Numbered from the stretch's first letter, positions 24,039-33,570 are shown. The stretch is DNA of 64,000 nucleotides from Azovibrio restrictus DSM 23866 (GCF_000429665.1 NZ_AUCH01000004.1:219685-283684), one strand, 5' to 3'. Translations and numbers: made by a program. The notes: generated by a model from the sequence alone, not told the origin.

Positions 24039-26324
24039 ATGACTTCAAGCCACAACGCGGCCAAGCCGCTCTTTTCATACAAGAAGTTCTGGGCCCACCG
24101 CTTTGGTCCGGCCCCCTTCCTGCCCATGTCCCGCGCCGAGATGGAACAGCTCGGCTGGGATTCCTGCGACGTGATCCTGGTGACCGGCGATGCCTACATC
24201 GACCATCCCAGCTTCGGCATGGCCCTGATCGGCCGGCTGCTGGAGGCCCAGGGCTTCCGGGTCGGCATCATCAGCCAGCCGGACTGGCACTCGGCGGAGG
24301 ACTTCAAGCGCCTGGGCAAGCCCAACCTCTATTTCGGCATCACGGCGGGCAACATGGATTCCATGGTGAACCGCTACACCTCGGACCGGAAAATCCGCTC
24401 CGACGACGCCTACACCCCCAACGCCGAACCCGACAAGCGCCCGGACCGGGCCGTGACCGTGTATTCCCAGCGGGCCAAGGAGGCCTACTCGGGCATTCCC
24501 GTGATCGTCGGCTCCATCGAGGCCAGCCTGCGCCGCATCGCCCATTACGACTACTGGAGCGACAAGGTGCGCCGCTCGGTGCTGCCCGACTCCAAGGCCG
24601 ACATGCTGCTCTACGGCAACGCGGAACGGGCCCTGGTGGAACTCACCCACCGGCTCGCCAAGGGCGAGAAGATCCAGGAGATCCGCGACCTGCGTGGTAC
24701 CGCCTTCATGGTGCCCAAGGGCTGGAAACCGGGGGACGACTGGGAAGAAATGGACTCCACCGAGGTGGACCTGCCCGGCAAGGTGGAGCCCCACATCGAC
24801 CCCTACGCCATGAACGACAGCGGCCCCGTGGCCCAGGCCCCGGAAAGCCGGCCCGGCACCGCCGAGCTGAAATTCATGCCGACCCTGGCCCGGGTGGCCC
24901 TGCGCAAGGAGCGCCGCACCCGCACCGTGGTGCGCCTGCCCGCCTACGAGCAGGTCAAGGACGATCCGGTGCTGTACGCCCACGCCTCCCGCACCCTGCA
25001 CCTGGAATCCAACCCCGGCAACGCCCGGGCCCTGGTGCAGTCCCACGGAGAGCGGGACGTGTGGCTTAACCCGCCGCCTTTTCCCCTCGCCACGACGGAA
25101 ATGGACGGGGTCTACGGCCTGCCCTATGCCCGGGCACCCCATCCCGCCTATGGGGAGGCCAAGATTCCCGCCTGGGAGATGATCCGCTTCTCCATCAACA
25201 TCATGCGCGGCTGCTTCGGCGGCTGCACCTTCTGCTCCATCACCGAGCACGAGGGCCGCATCATCCAGAGCCGCTCGGAAGCCAGCATCCTCAAGGAAAT
25301 CGAGGAAATCCGCGACAAGACCCCGGGCTTCACCGGCACCATCTCCGACCTGGGCGGCCCCACGGCCAACATGTACCGGCTGGCCTGCAAGGACCCGAAG
25401 ATCGAATCCTCCTGCCGGCGGCTTTCCTGCGTCTATCCGGGTATCTGTGAGAACCTCAACACCGACCACGCGCCGTTGGTGAGCCTGTACCGCAAGGCCC
25501 GGGCCATTCCCGGCGTGAAACGGGTGCTGATCGGCTCCGGCCTGCGTTACGACCTGGCCGTGCGCTCCCCGGAATACGTCAAGGAACTGGTGACCCACCA
25601 TGTGGGCGGCTATCTGAAGATCGCCCCCGAGCACACGGAAGAAGGTCCCCTCTCCAAAATGATGAAGCCGGGCATGGGCGCCTACGACAACTTCAAGCGC
25701 ATGTTCGAGAAGTTCTCCCGGGAAGCGGGCAAGGAGCAGTACCTGATTCCCTACTTCATCGCCGCCCACCCGGGCACCAGCGACGAGGACATGCTCAATC
25801 TGGCCCTGTGGTTGAAGGCCAACAACTTCCGCCTGGACCAGGTGCAGACCTTCCTGCCCACGCCCATGGCGCTCGCCACCACCATGTGGCACAGCCGCAA
25901 GAACCCCCTGAAGCGGGTAGGGCGCGACACTGAAGCCGTGGAAACCGCCCGGGCCGGTCGCCAGCGCAAGGTGCACAAGGCCTTCCTGCGCTACCACGAC
26001 CCGGAAAACTGGCCCCTGCTGCGCGAGGCCCTGAAGGACATGGGCCGGGCCGACCTGATCGGCAATGGCAAGAAACACCTGATCCCCAGCTTCCAGCCCG
26101 CCGGCACGGGGTTGAAAGGCGGCTTCGGCCTCAAAGGCGCCCCCCGCGGGCGCCAGGAGCGTGGACAGGAGCGGGACCTGGTGCACCGCATCCAGCCCCC
26201 GGCCAGGAACCAGAGCAACGGCCGGGCCGGAACCCAGGCCAGGAATGCCCAGCCGGGGAGCCGTGCAGGTTCTGGAAAAGCGGCGGGGACGCGTCAGGGC
26301 GGGGGAGGGAAGGGGCGGAAGTGA
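24039..26324 (+). CDS. ygiQ: YgiQ-family radical SAM protein
   Basis: A 761-residue YgiQ protein. N-terminal B12-binding-like segment (DVILVTGDAYIDHPSFGMALIGRLLE), then a radical SAM domain with CFGGCTFC (CxxxCxxC) near 390 and a C-terminal DUF3362 region (LRYHDPENWP). The enzymatic product is unknown across the family. The last about 70 residues, after NGKKHLIPSFQPAG, are a low-complexity Gly/Arg/Gln tail, longer than in many homologues and probably disordered, perhaps for nucleic acid contact. ATG 24039 is where homology begins. Confidence 0.9.
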   Translation: MTSSHNAAKPLFSYKKFWAHRFGPAPFLPMSRAEMEQLGWDSCDVILVTGDAYIDHPSFGMALIGRLLEAQGFRVGIISQPDWHSAEDFKRLGKPNLYFGITAGNMDSMVNRYTSDRKIRSDDAYTPNAEPDKRPDRAVTVYSQRAKEAYSGIPVIVGSIEASLRRIAHYDYWSDKVRRSVLPDSKADMLLYGNAERALVELTHRLAKGEKIQEIRDLRGTAFMVPKGWKPGDDWEEMDSTEVDLPGKVEPHIDPYAMNDSGPVAQAPESRPGTAELKFMPTLARVALRKERRTRTVVRLPAYEQVKDDPVLYAHASRTLHLESNPGNARALVQSHGERDVWLNPPPFPLATTEMDGVYGLPYARAPHPAYGEAKIPAWEMIRFSINIMRGCFGGCTFCSITEHEGRIIQSRSEASILKEIEEIRDKTPGFTGTISDLGGPTANMYRLACKDPKIESSCRRLSCVYPGICENLNTDHAPLVSLYRKARAIPGVKRVLIGSGLRYDLAVRSPEYVKELVTHHVGGYLKIAPEHTEEGPLSKMMKPGMGAYDNFKRMFEKFSREAGKEQYLIPYFIAAHPGTSDEDMLNLALWLKANNFRLDQVQTFLPTPMALATTMWHSRKNPLKRVGRDTEAVETARAGRQRKVHKAFLRYHDPENWPLLREALKDMGRADLIGNGKKHLIPSFQPAGTGLKGGFGLKGAPRGRQERGQERDLVHRIQPPARNQSNGRAGTQARNAQPGSRAGSGKAAGTRQGGGGKGRK

Positions 26325-26397
26325 GGGCGACGACAAGGCAGGGATTGGTTGCTCGTTTTCCCTGCCTCGCGACCTGTAGCAGTGGCTTTTCAGCTTT

Positions 26398-27666
26398 CTA
26401 ATTCAATTCCCGTGCTGTTTTGATGGGGGAAACCCTCAGTATCTCCTCTGTGATTTTTTCCTGTACCTCTGCGCGCAATCTATCCATAGATACGGTTCTC
26501 GTTGTACTGCACCTCCGTTCCATGTCTTCATTAGCTACGAAACCCGCAGATGAAACTCCCCCGAAAACATTTTGAATGCGCGGGTTTTGGCAGCGGGCGT
26601 AATCCCCTCCGACTCTGCCTCTGACAACTTGATCATGAATCTTGATCCCCTTTCTGTACGCTGAGACGACGTACCCATAGTCGATCTCTGCACCGCCTGA
26701 AACCAGCTCGTACAGATACGAGGCGTTCTGGGGCATCAGTAGGGCTGCTCCCAACAGATTAACCTCGTGCTGGGCATATGTGATGGTCTGGGTGCTCTCT
26801 GGTTTTACCTTTTCGTCATGGCGAATTCGCTCGACGGAGACGGTTATTGCTTGCTGGTCGGAAGAATCTGTCCAGATAACGCCTTGATTGGTTTTTTTGG
26901 CGAGTAGCTGCTTGATGTCATCGTAAAGTAGGCGGTCGGCTTTTACCTCAAGCACTGCCTTGACAGTGATGCTTGCCTTTCTCTGCTCTGCAAATTTTGG
27001 GAAAAGAAGACTGACGGTATCCAGGTCCTTTCGTTTGACGTTCAAGTCGGGTAGCTGGGCTTCCAGCATTTTCCATTCTGCTGATCTCGGGCCTTGTGAT
27101 TCAACATACTTGAGCAGAGCTGGCAAGGTTGTGTCGCTATCATTCTGATCCCTGAGGTTTTTCAATGAATTTCTGAAGAGAGCTTGTTTGTAGGCACTCC
27201 CCTGAAACTCTTTTCTCTGACTGATTTTACTGCCCAAGTCTAACGGTATTGACCCATCCAATATGCTTCTGCCTATCAAAGCGTCAAAATCTCTTTGAAG
27301 AGAATCGGTTGCAGCTACAGGTAAGGCACCGCTTGCCTTCAGTTTTAGCATTTTCTCTTCAAGAATCTCCAGTGACCAAGCCGAATGGGATGGGTTGTGG
27401 ATTTCAGCCTCTATCGAGCTGACGTAAGCTTTCTGGGCTCCAGGCTCGGCATCGAACCATTCGCGTAGCTTTGAGCCGCCTGTTGTCTTGTCTAGCGCGC
27501 TGTCCGCGTGGCCAAAAGCAAAATGAAGATTCCCTTTTGCATATCCTGCTTTGGCTTGGGTGACGTGGTGGGAGGCCTGTCCTTCAGGGGTTACTGGATA
27601 AGAAGCCATACATCCGGCTATAAAAAGTGTTGCTAATGTGGTAGCAAAATAACTAGAGAGTTTCAT
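26398..27666 (-). CDS. Unknown AT-rich lipoprotein
   Basis: A 422-residue protein beginning MKLSSYFATTLATLFIAGC; Cys19 in a good lipobox predicts a lipoprotein. The mature part is mostly helical with no domain I recognise; there is a pair of cysteines near the end (RCQNPRI and MERRCST). The gene is clearly AT-richer than both neighbours (ygiQ and alkA), like the small frame just upstream at 27706, so both may be an acquired segment. It converges with ygiQ. Function unknown. Confidence 0.65.
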   Translation of the reverse strand: MKLSSYFATTLATLFIAGCMASYPVTPEGQASHHVTQAKAGYAKGNLHFAFGHADSALDKTTGGSKLREWFDAEPGAQKAYVSSIEAEIHNPSHSAWSLEILEEKMLKLKASGALPVAATDSLQRDFDALIGRSILDGSIPLDLGSKISQRKEFQGSAYKQALFRNSLKNLRDQNDSDTTLPALLKYVESQGPRSAEWKMLEAQLPDLNVKRKDLDTVSLLFPKFAEQRKASITVKAVLEVKADRLLYDDIKQLLAKKTNQGVIWTDSSDQQAITVSVERIRHDEKVKPESTQTITYAQHEVNLLGAALLMPQNASYLYELVSGGAEIDYGYVVSAYRKGIKIHDQVVRGRVGGDYARCQNPRIQNVFGGVSSAGFVANEDMERRCSTTRTVSMDRLRAEVQEKITEEILRVSPIKTARELN

Positions 27667-27705
27667 TTTGACTCCTATGGTGTTCTGCTTGCCTAGATTT
27701 AGGGC

Positions 27706-27849
27706 ATGGCAAATGACTTCCTTGCATGGTGGCAGGGGAGCGCAATTTTTTTGATGGCAGGCAGTTTATATATCTTTGTCATTGCGGGGCAAGGGTTCGG
27801 TAACAATCTTCTTGACTTGGCGGTTCTGCTCATTTTGTCGCCGACATGA
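27706..27849 (+). CDS. Possible 47-residue membrane protein
   Basis: ATG 27706 to TGA 27847 encodes 47 residues that are mostly hydrophobic (WWQGSAIFLMAGSLYIFVIAG, then LLDLAVLLILSP), enough for one or two membrane segments. Start context is weak (AGGG three bases upstream of the ATG). It is divergent from the AT-rich lipoprotein and is the only coding-like signal in the 330 bases between that gene and alkA; the rest of the gap (27850-27995) shows nothing I can name. It may also be a fragment of a larger membrane protein. Confidence 0.35.
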   Translation: MANDFLAWWQGSAIFLMAGSLYIFVIAGQGFGNNLLDLAVLLILSPT

Positions 27850-27995
27850 ATGGTTGGCTGCATTCACTATATTTCGTGCTGCAACCAATTAACACGGTGA
27901 TGAGTCCTCGTCGTGGAAATCCCCGCTGGCCACGGCTGAATTCCCAATGGCTATATTTCCCGTCGCCCGACGATTGATCTCCCAGACGCCGTAAT

Positions 27996-28901
27996 TCAAT
28001 AAGCCAGGGAAGACTGGGCGGCCCAGATGTGGGCGCAGGCCAGGGCGCGCCAGGGGGAGAACTGGGTGAGCCAGGTTCTGGCGGCGTGTTCGTCGATCTT
28101 GTCCGGGGCGCCCAGCAGGGTTTGCAGGCCGCGCCGCACGGCGGCGTCGCCGTGCAGGGATCCGTCCAGCCAGCCGAAACCGCGCAGCAGGGCGTAGTCC
28201 GCCGTCCAGGGGCCGATGCCGCGCACGGCCAGCAACTGCTGCCGCAGGATTTCCGCCCCCGGGAAATCCCGGGTCCAGGCCTCCAGGGGCAGGTCGCCGC
28301 CGCACACCTGCCGGGCGAGCGTGTGCAGGGTGCTGGCCTTGGTGCGCGAAAAGCCGGCCTGGCGCAGGGCTTCTTCCGGCAGGGCCAGCACCTGGGGGGC
28401 TTCCGGGTAGCACAGCAGGCCGCTGCTGTGGCGCAGGTCGGCCGCCAGGATCAGCTTGCGGCGCAGGGAAACGGCGGCATGGACGCTGATCTGCTGGCCG
28501 GTGATGGCCCAGCTCAGGGCTTCGAAAGGGCTCGCGGCAGCGGGGACCCGCAAGCCCCGTTGCCGGGCGATCAATTGGCCTAGCTGGGGATGTTCCCCGT
28601 GGCGTTGTTCGAAGGCTTCCACCTCCTGGGTGAGTCCGAGCATCCGCCGGACCAGGGCGGCGAAGCCCTGCGCTTCGTCATCCTCTTGGCCGCCGTCCAG
28701 GTCCAGATGGGCTTCTGCCTGTCCCGGGGAGAAGTGCACGCTCAGACAGGCGGGGACCCCTTGCCAGACGATGCCCTTTTTCAAGCAGGATTCCCCCACC
28801 TGCTCGGCAAGCTGCTGGGGGTCGCGCCGGTGGAAGGCGAGGATGTCGGCGGGGCGGTACCCAGGGGGCAGGGGAAGCGTCAGAGAATATCGGTGGGCCA
28901 T
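27996..28901 (-). CDS. alkA: AlkA-type DNA-3-methyladenine glycosylase
   Basis: A 301-residue glycosylase. The N-terminal AlkA_N-like domain is followed by the helix-hairpin-helix (LLAVRGIGPWTADYALLRG) and GPD region with the catalytic Asp in LHGDAAVRR. It excises alkylated bases such as 3-methyladenine. The N-terminal Ada parts are absent because Ada is a separate gene 100 bases upstream on the same strand, so ada-alkA may form one alkylation-response unit. SPFEALSWAITGQQIS is the typical HhH-GPD entry helix. Confidence 0.88.
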   Translation of the reverse strand: MAHRYSLTLPLPPGYRPADILAFHRRDPQQLAEQVGESCLKKGIVWQGVPACLSVHFSPGQAEAHLDLDGGQEDDEAQGFAALVRRMLGLTQEVEAFEQRHGEHPQLGQLIARQRGLRVPAAASPFEALSWAITGQQISVHAAVSLRRKLILAADLRHSSGLLCYPEAPQVLALPEEALRQAGFSRTKASTLHTLARQVCGGDLPLEAWTRDFPGAEILRQQLLAVRGIGPWTADYALLRGFGWLDGSLHGDAAVRRGLQTLLGAPDKIDEHAARTWLTQFSPWRALACAHIWAAQSSLAY

Positions 28902-28999
28902 GGTCGGTGTTGATCAAGTCTGTTCGCGGCAGGTCTGCCTTTTACTGTGCTCCTGTGACTTTGTCCCTTTGCCTTTGTCCCTTGGGGCGGCATTGAGGC

Positions 29000-30073
29000 T
29001 CACGCCTCGGCCTCCCGCTCCAGCAGGGCGCGTTTGCGTTCCACGCCCCAGCGATAGCCGGAAAGGCTGCCGTCCTGGCGGACCACCCGGTGGCAGGGAA
29101 TGGCCACGGCCAGCATGTTGGCGGCGCAGGCGCCGGCCACGGCGCGCACGGCCTCGGGGGCGCCGATGCGCTGGGCGAGCTCCGTGTAGCTCAGCGTCTT
29201 TCCGGCCGGAATTTCCCGCAGGGCCTGCCAGACCCGCTGCTGGAAGGCGGTGCCGCGAATGTCCAGGGGCAGGTCCAGTCCCCGTTGCGGCGTTTCCACC
29301 AGGCCGACCACCTGGGCAACCCACTGTTCGAAGCCGGCGTCGCCGCCCATCAGTTCGGCCTTGGGAAAACGGTCCTGCAGCTCCCGGGCCAGGGCCTCGG
29401 GATCGTCCCCGATGAAGATGGCGCAGACCCCCTTGTCGCTGGCGGCAACCAGGATGGCGCCCAGGCTGCATTGGCCGATGGCAAAGCGGATGGCGGCCTT
29501 GGTGCCGCCGGCGCGGAACGCCGTGGGCGTCATGCCCAGCAGGTGCCGGGATTCCTCATAGAACCGGCCGTGGGAGTTGTAGCCGGATGCGTAGATCGCA
29601 TCGGTGACCCGCTCGTGCTGCAGCAGCGCTTCCCTGAGTTTGCCGGCCCGGTGGGCGGCGGCGTAGGCCCGGGGCGTCAAGCCGGTGACGGCCTTGAAGA
29701 CCCGGTGCAGGTGGTAGGGGCTCATCCTGGCGGACTGGGCCAGGGTTTCCAGGCTGGGGGGCGTGCCGGCCGTTTCGATCTGTCGGCACAGGCCGGCCAC
29801 CAGTTCCGCGTGCTGAACCTGGAGGGGCGGCTGATCCGGCTTGCAGCGCTGGCAGGGACGAAACCCCGCCTGTGCGGCGGCTGTGGCGGTCAGGAAGAAG
29901 CGGACATTTTCCGGGCGGGGCGTGCGGGAGCCACAGCCGGGACGGCAGTAGATGCCGGTGCTGGTCACCGCGTAGACGAACTGCCCCTCTGCCCCCGGGT
30001 CCCGGGCCACCAGTTGGGTCCAGCGGGGATCGGACAACACCTGATGGGCGTGTTTTTCAGTCTGCCTGCTCAT
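29000..30073 (-). CDS. ada: Ada bifunctional methyltransferase/transcription regulator
   Basis: A 357-residue Ada protein: an N-terminal zinc-binding methylphosphotriester acceptor (YCRPGC...PCQRC), an AraC-type helix-turn-helix (SARMSPYHLHRVFKAVTGLTPRAYA), and a C-terminal O6-methylguanine methyltransferase with the acceptor Cys in AIPCHRVV. Methylation of the N-terminal Cys normally turns it into an activator of ada, alkA and alkB. ATG 30073 was chosen over a GTG at 30091; both are in frame. Confidence 0.93.
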   Translation of the reverse strand: MSRQTEKHAHQVLSDPRWTQLVARDPGAEGQFVYAVTSTGIYCRPGCGSRTPRPENVRFFLTATAAAQAGFRPCQRCKPDQPPLQVQHAELVAGLCRQIETAGTPPSLETLAQSARMSPYHLHRVFKAVTGLTPRAYAAAHRAGKLREALLQHERVTDAIYASGYNSHGRFYEESRHLLGMTPTAFRAGGTKAAIRFAIGQCSLGAILVAASDKGVCAIFIGDDPEALARELQDRFPKAELMGGDAGFEQWVAQVVGLVETPQRGLDLPLDIRGTAFQQRVWQALREIPAGKTLSYTELAQRIGAPEAVRAVAGACAANMLAVAIPCHRVVRQDGSLSGYRWGVERKRALLEREAEA

Positions 30074-30157
30074 GTTCCGGCCTTTGATCACGATGGGATG
30101 GGGATACTCTAGGCCCTGTTCGCGCTGCTGACACTCCGCTGCTTGCTTTTGAATTCC

Positions 30158-31450
30158 CTAGCCCCTGTCCTTCCGCGGCGGTTTGCCGGCCGGGCTTGTC
30201 CGGCTAGGCTGCCGGCGTGGGCGCCGGCTTCCCGTTGCCGTTGCGCCGGGCGGCAGGATATCTACATCGCCAGCCGGATACAGGTTGGGCAGCAGGGAGC
30301 CGAGGGCGTGGACGGGGAAGGCGATGCGCACTTTACCCTTGGGAGAGTCGGACTCCAGCAGACCTTCGTCCAGCATGGCGGTGAGCACGTTGCGTGCGGT
30401 GCGTTCCGGCAGGCCGGTGATGCGGCCGGCTTCCATGCGCTCGAATTCCCCGGTGCTGAAGGCTTGCAGGTAAAGGTACAAGGATTCGGGCTTGAGGTCG
30501 AAGCGCACCCGGTGGAAGTAGCCCCGGGCCCTGGCCTGGAAATGCTCCAGGGAAAACAGCTGCGCCATGAACCGGGCCTGGTCGATGGCCGTGCCGAGGG
30601 CATAGGTGCAGAACTCGGCGAGGCGCTGTTCCGACAGGTTGCCGCGCCCGTCCAGGTCCCCCATGCGTGGCTGGTCTGCCAGGGCCAGGGCGCGTTTGTA
30701 ATCGGCTTCCGTCTTGGCAAAACCCCGGGACATGGACCACAGGGAGGTGCCGTTGATGCCGCAGCTGCGCAGCATGGCATCCAGGATGATGCGGGCGACC
30801 CGGCCGTTTCCGTCGGGAAAGGGGTGTATCCATACCAGGCGGTGGTGGCTGGCCATGGCGGCGATGATGCCGTCCAGCTTGCTGTGCCCCCCCCGGGCGG
30901 CCCAGGCCAGGCGCTGACCATAGAAGGCGGCATAGCGTTCCAGGAAATCCTGCAGTTTGTGGGCGGCGGGCGCGATGTGGATGCCGACGCTGACTTCCCT
31001 TTGCCGGAACTGCCCGGGGGGCATCCGGGAACCATCAGGGAGGATCAGCATGGCTTCGGGCAGCCGGGTGCAGAACTGGTGATGAATCGCCAGGATGGAG
31101 GGCAGTAGCTGGTCGGTATCCAGGGGGCGCATCCTGGCCCATTTGTCCGCCTCGATGTGGGCGGCGGCCAGGCTTTTCAGGTGGGTGTCCGATTGCTCCC
31201 GCCGGGCCTGGGCAATTTCCAGGGGCAGGGTATGGTGGCCTTCAATGAGGTTGCTGTAGTAGCAGTTCATCTCTTCGACGAGCCGGGCGAGGCTGCGCCC
31301 GGTGGCGGGTGCCAGGGCGGCATCCAGGCATGCCGAGGCCTCCGACAGTTCGTGGGCCAGCCCAAGCAGGGGCTTGTACAGGGGCCGGGCGTCGTGAACT
31401 ATCAGGGGCTCCATCTGGGCCGGACTGTCGTAGAGATCGACCATCTTCAT
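30158..31450 (-). CDS. Fic-domain AMPylase with N-terminal inhibitory helix
   Basis: A 430-residue class II Fic protein. The inhibitory helix motif SNLIEG (Ser66-Glu70-Gly71) precedes the Fic core, and the active loop HPFPDGNGRVAR starts at His209. A C-terminal winged-helix (about 330-400, ITGLPERTARNVLTAMLDEGLL) probably binds DNA, so it may regulate its own gene. The tail from 400 is basic and low-complexity (RRPRRQPSR). Fic enzymes transfer AMP to hydroxyl groups of target proteins; the conserved inhibitory Glu keeps them off until relieved. Target unknown. Four TGCCGAT repeats lie upstream. Confidence 0.9.
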   Translation of the reverse strand: MKMVDLYDSPAQMEPLIVHDARPLYKPLLGLAHELSEASACLDAALAPATGRSLARLVEEMNCYYSNLIEGHHTLPLEIAQARREQSDTHLKSLAAAHIEADKWARMRPLDTDQLLPSILAIHHQFCTRLPEAMLILPDGSRMPPGQFRQREVSVGIHIAPAAHKLQDFLERYAAFYGQRLAWAARGGHSKLDGIIAAMASHHRLVWIHPFPDGNGRVARIILDAMLRSCGINGTSLWSMSRGFAKTEADYKRALALADQPRMGDLDGRGNLSEQRLAEFCTYALGTAIDQARFMAQLFSLEHFQARARGYFHRVRFDLKPESLYLYLQAFSTGEFERMEAGRITGLPERTARNVLTAMLDEGLLESDSPKGKVRIAFPVHALGSLLPNLYPAGDVDILPPGATATGSRRPRRQPSRTSPAGKPPRKDRG

Positions 31451-31480
31451 TTTCTTCCGGGGCGTAAGCAGGGGGTTTTC

Positions 31481-31566
31481 TGCCGATTTGTTTGCCGATT
31501 ATAGTCTTTGTTTTTCATGTGGATATGTGTTCAGTATCGGTGTTTTTTGCCGATATGACTGCCGAT
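31481..31566 (-). promoter_or_regulatory. Paired TGCCGAT repeats upstream of the Fic gene
   Basis: Four copies of TGCCGAT start at 31481, 31493, 31548 and 31560. They form two pairs, each with exactly 12 bases from start to start. An additional TATCGG at 31535 makes an inverted repeat with CCGATA at 31550-31555. The arrangement, in the AT-rich region between the Fic and LysR genes, suggests an operator for the Fic protein's own winged helix. Binding is inferred. Confidence 0.45.
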
Positions 31567-31594
31567 GATGCTACGGGGGGCTTGGCGGTATGCC

Positions 31595-32470
31595 TCAGAG
31601 CGGCCGGCTGTTCAGTTGCTGTTCGAACAGTTCCAGCAGCAGCCGGGCGGAGGCCGGAGGATCGTGGCGGCCGAAGCGGGCGACGATTTCGGCTTCCGGC
31701 AGGCGGGGCAGGCCGTCGCGGATCTGGGTCAGGCCTGAGCCGGCCAGGCTGGCGGGCAGGGGGGTGAGGGCCAGGCCGGCCATGACCGCGTGGCGCAGGC
31801 CCGTATAGCTGTTGCCCACGAAGGCGGTCTTGGCGGCGATGCCGGCCTGGGCCAGGGCGGCCAGGGCCGCGACCCGGAACACGCAGCCCTCGTGGAACAG
31901 GGCCAGGGGCAGGGGGCGCTGGTGCACCGGGTTGCCCTGTTCGCCAGCCAGCCAGACCAGGGGTTCCCGCTTCAGCAGGTGCCAGCCGTCCGGTTCCTGG
32001 CCGGGGACGCTGGCCACCCGCTTGAGGATGGCCAGGTCCAGTTCACCCGTTTCCAGGGCGCCGTTCAGGCGCACCGAGAGATCGCAGCGGACGCTCAGTT
32101 CCACCCGGGGGCAGGCCCGGGAGAAGCCGGCCAGCACCGGCGCGAAGGTGCTTTCCATCAGTTCTTCCGGCAGGCCCAGGCGCAGCTGGCCGCTCAGGCT
32201 GGGCTGGGCGAAGCAGCTGTAGGCCTCATCGTTGAGGCGCAGGATGCGGCGGCCGTAGTCGATCAGCACCCGGCCTTCTTCCGTGGGGCCGGTGACCCGG
32301 CCCTGGGTGCGCTCCAGCAGGGGGTGGCCCACCAGTTCTTCCAGCCGCTTGACCTGCAGGCTGATGGCCGACTGGGTCCGCCCCAGCTGAGCGGCGGCAC
32401 CGGAAAAGCTGCCCCCGTCGGCGATTGCCACCAGGGTGCGCAGCAGGTCCATGTCCAGGTTACGTTGCAT
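31595..32470 (-). CDS. LysR-family transcriptional regulator
   Basis: A 291-residue LysR protein: N-terminal winged helix (LLRTLVAIADGGSFSGAAAQLGRTQSAISLQVKRLEELVG) and a C-terminal effector domain beginning at GQLRLGLPEEL. ATG 32470 is preferred because typical LysR proteins start about ten residues before the helix. It is divergent from an EamA transporter gene and very likely controls it. Effector unknown. Confidence 0.88.
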   Translation of the reverse strand: MQRNLDMDLLRTLVAIADGGSFSGAAAQLGRTQSAISLQVKRLEELVGHPLLERTQGRVTGPTEEGRVLIDYGRRILRLNDEAYSCFAQPSLSGQLRLGLPEELMESTFAPVLAGFSRACPRVELSVRCDLSVRLNGALETGELDLAILKRVASVPGQEPDGWHLLKREPLVWLAGEQGNPVHQRPLPLALFHEGCVFRVAALAALAQAGIAAKTAFVGNSYTGLRHAVMAGLALTPLPASLAGSGLTQIRDGLPRLPEAEIVARFGRHDPPASARLLLELFEQQLNSRPL

Positions 32471-32479
32471 GGGGACTCT

Positions 32480-32526
32480 ACATTTCAAAACTAAATCTTG
32501 ATCTGAAATATATCAATTTTTCAAAT
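32480..32526. promoter_or_regulatory. LysR/EamA intergenic operator region
   Basis: The 106 bases between the two start codons are AT-rich. CATTTCAAAA (32479-32488) and the inverted CATTTGAAAA-type arm (TTTTTCAAATG, 32517-32527) are mirror copies about 30 bases apart; TATATCAA lies between them. This is a plausible LysR recognition/activation pair. Confidence 0.35.
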
Positions 32527-32576
32527 GTAGCGGTGCTGCTTAAGCTTCGGACACCCTTTCACCACCGGAGACTTCC

Positions 32577-33509
32577 ATGAATTCTGGCGCCAGCCTTGCC
32601 TTGCCCCCTCCCGCCGCCGCTGCTGTTTCTCCCCTGCGGCTGGCCCTGGTGGGCACCCTGTTCAGCTTCGTCTGGAGTTCCGCCTTCATCGCCGGCAAGG
32701 TGGGCATGAGCAGCACCGGTCCCCTGACCCTGCTCAGCCTGCGCTTTCTCCTGGCTGGCGCCCTGATCTGGCTGCTGGGGCGCAGTCTGGGCTGGGGCGT
32801 CAGCGGCAGGGCGGCGCCCGGTCAGGGGCGGCTGCTCCTCATCGCCCTGGCGGCGGGCTTGCTCACCAACGGGGTCTATCTGGGGCTCACCTACGTGGGC
32901 ATGCTGACGGTGCCGGCCGGGCTCACGGCCATCCTGGTGAGCACCAGCCCGCTGCTGACTTCGGCCCTGGCGGCCTGGTGCTTGAAGGAAGGTTTTGGCT
33001 GGCGGGGCCTGCTGGGGCTGGCGGCCGGTTTTGCCGGGGTGGTCTGGATCATGGGGCAGCGGGCCCTGGGCGCCCCGGCGGATGGCTACGGAGTGGCCCT
33101 GATCCTGATCGGCACCGTGGCCCTGTCTGCCGCCACCCTGCTCAACCGGCAGGTGGCGGGCCGGCTCGATCCCTGGCGCATCGCCCTGATCCAACTGCCC
33201 GCCAGCGGTCTGGCCCTGTTGCCCCTGGCCTGGTGGCGGGAAGGGCTGGCCATCGTGCCGGATGCCGCCTTCTTCGGTAGTTTGGTCTATCAGGCCACCG
33301 TGGTGTCCATCGGTACCACCCTGATGCTGCTCTGGCTGGTACGGCACGGGGGCGCGGCCAAGGCCAGCGGCTTCCACCTGCTCAACCCGGTGTTCGGTAC
33401 CCTGCTGGCTGTGGGCTTGCTGGGGGAAAGCGTGCCGTTTTCGGACCTGCTCGGGGCGCTACCCATCATCGCCGGCCTGGGGCTGGTGCTGCTGCCCCGG
33501 CGCGGCTGA
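32577..33509 (+). CDS. EamA/DMT-superfamily exporter
   Basis: A 310-residue drug/metabolite transporter with about ten hydrophobic helices in two EamA repeats (about 23-155 and 170-305). The first repeat contains TFSFVWSSAFIAGKVGM, the second LNPVFGTLLAVGLLGE. Substrate cannot be read from sequence; amino acids and small metabolites are usual for RhaT/EamA relatives. Controlled by the divergent LysR gene in all likelihood. ATG 32577 lies next to an ACCGGAGAC site. Confidence 0.85.
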   Translation: MNSGASLALPPPAAAAVSPLRLALVGTLFSFVWSSAFIAGKVGMSSTGPLTLLSLRFLLAGALIWLLGRSLGWGVSGRAAPGQGRLLLIALAAGLLTNGVYLGLTYVGMLTVPAGLTAILVSTSPLLTSALAAWCLKEGFGWRGLLGLAAGFAGVVWIMGQRALGAPADGYGVALILIGTVALSAATLLNRQVAGRLDPWRIALIQLPASGLALLPLAWWREGLAIVPDAAFFGSLVYQATVVSIGTTLMLLWLVRHGGAAKASGFHLLNPVFGTLLAVGLLGESVPFSDLLGALPIIAGLGLVLLPRRG

Positions 33510-33570
33510 CCCTTGCCGAGGGAGGGTGGGGCTTTTAGCATGCGAACCCATCGGCATGGAGGAGGGCGTC

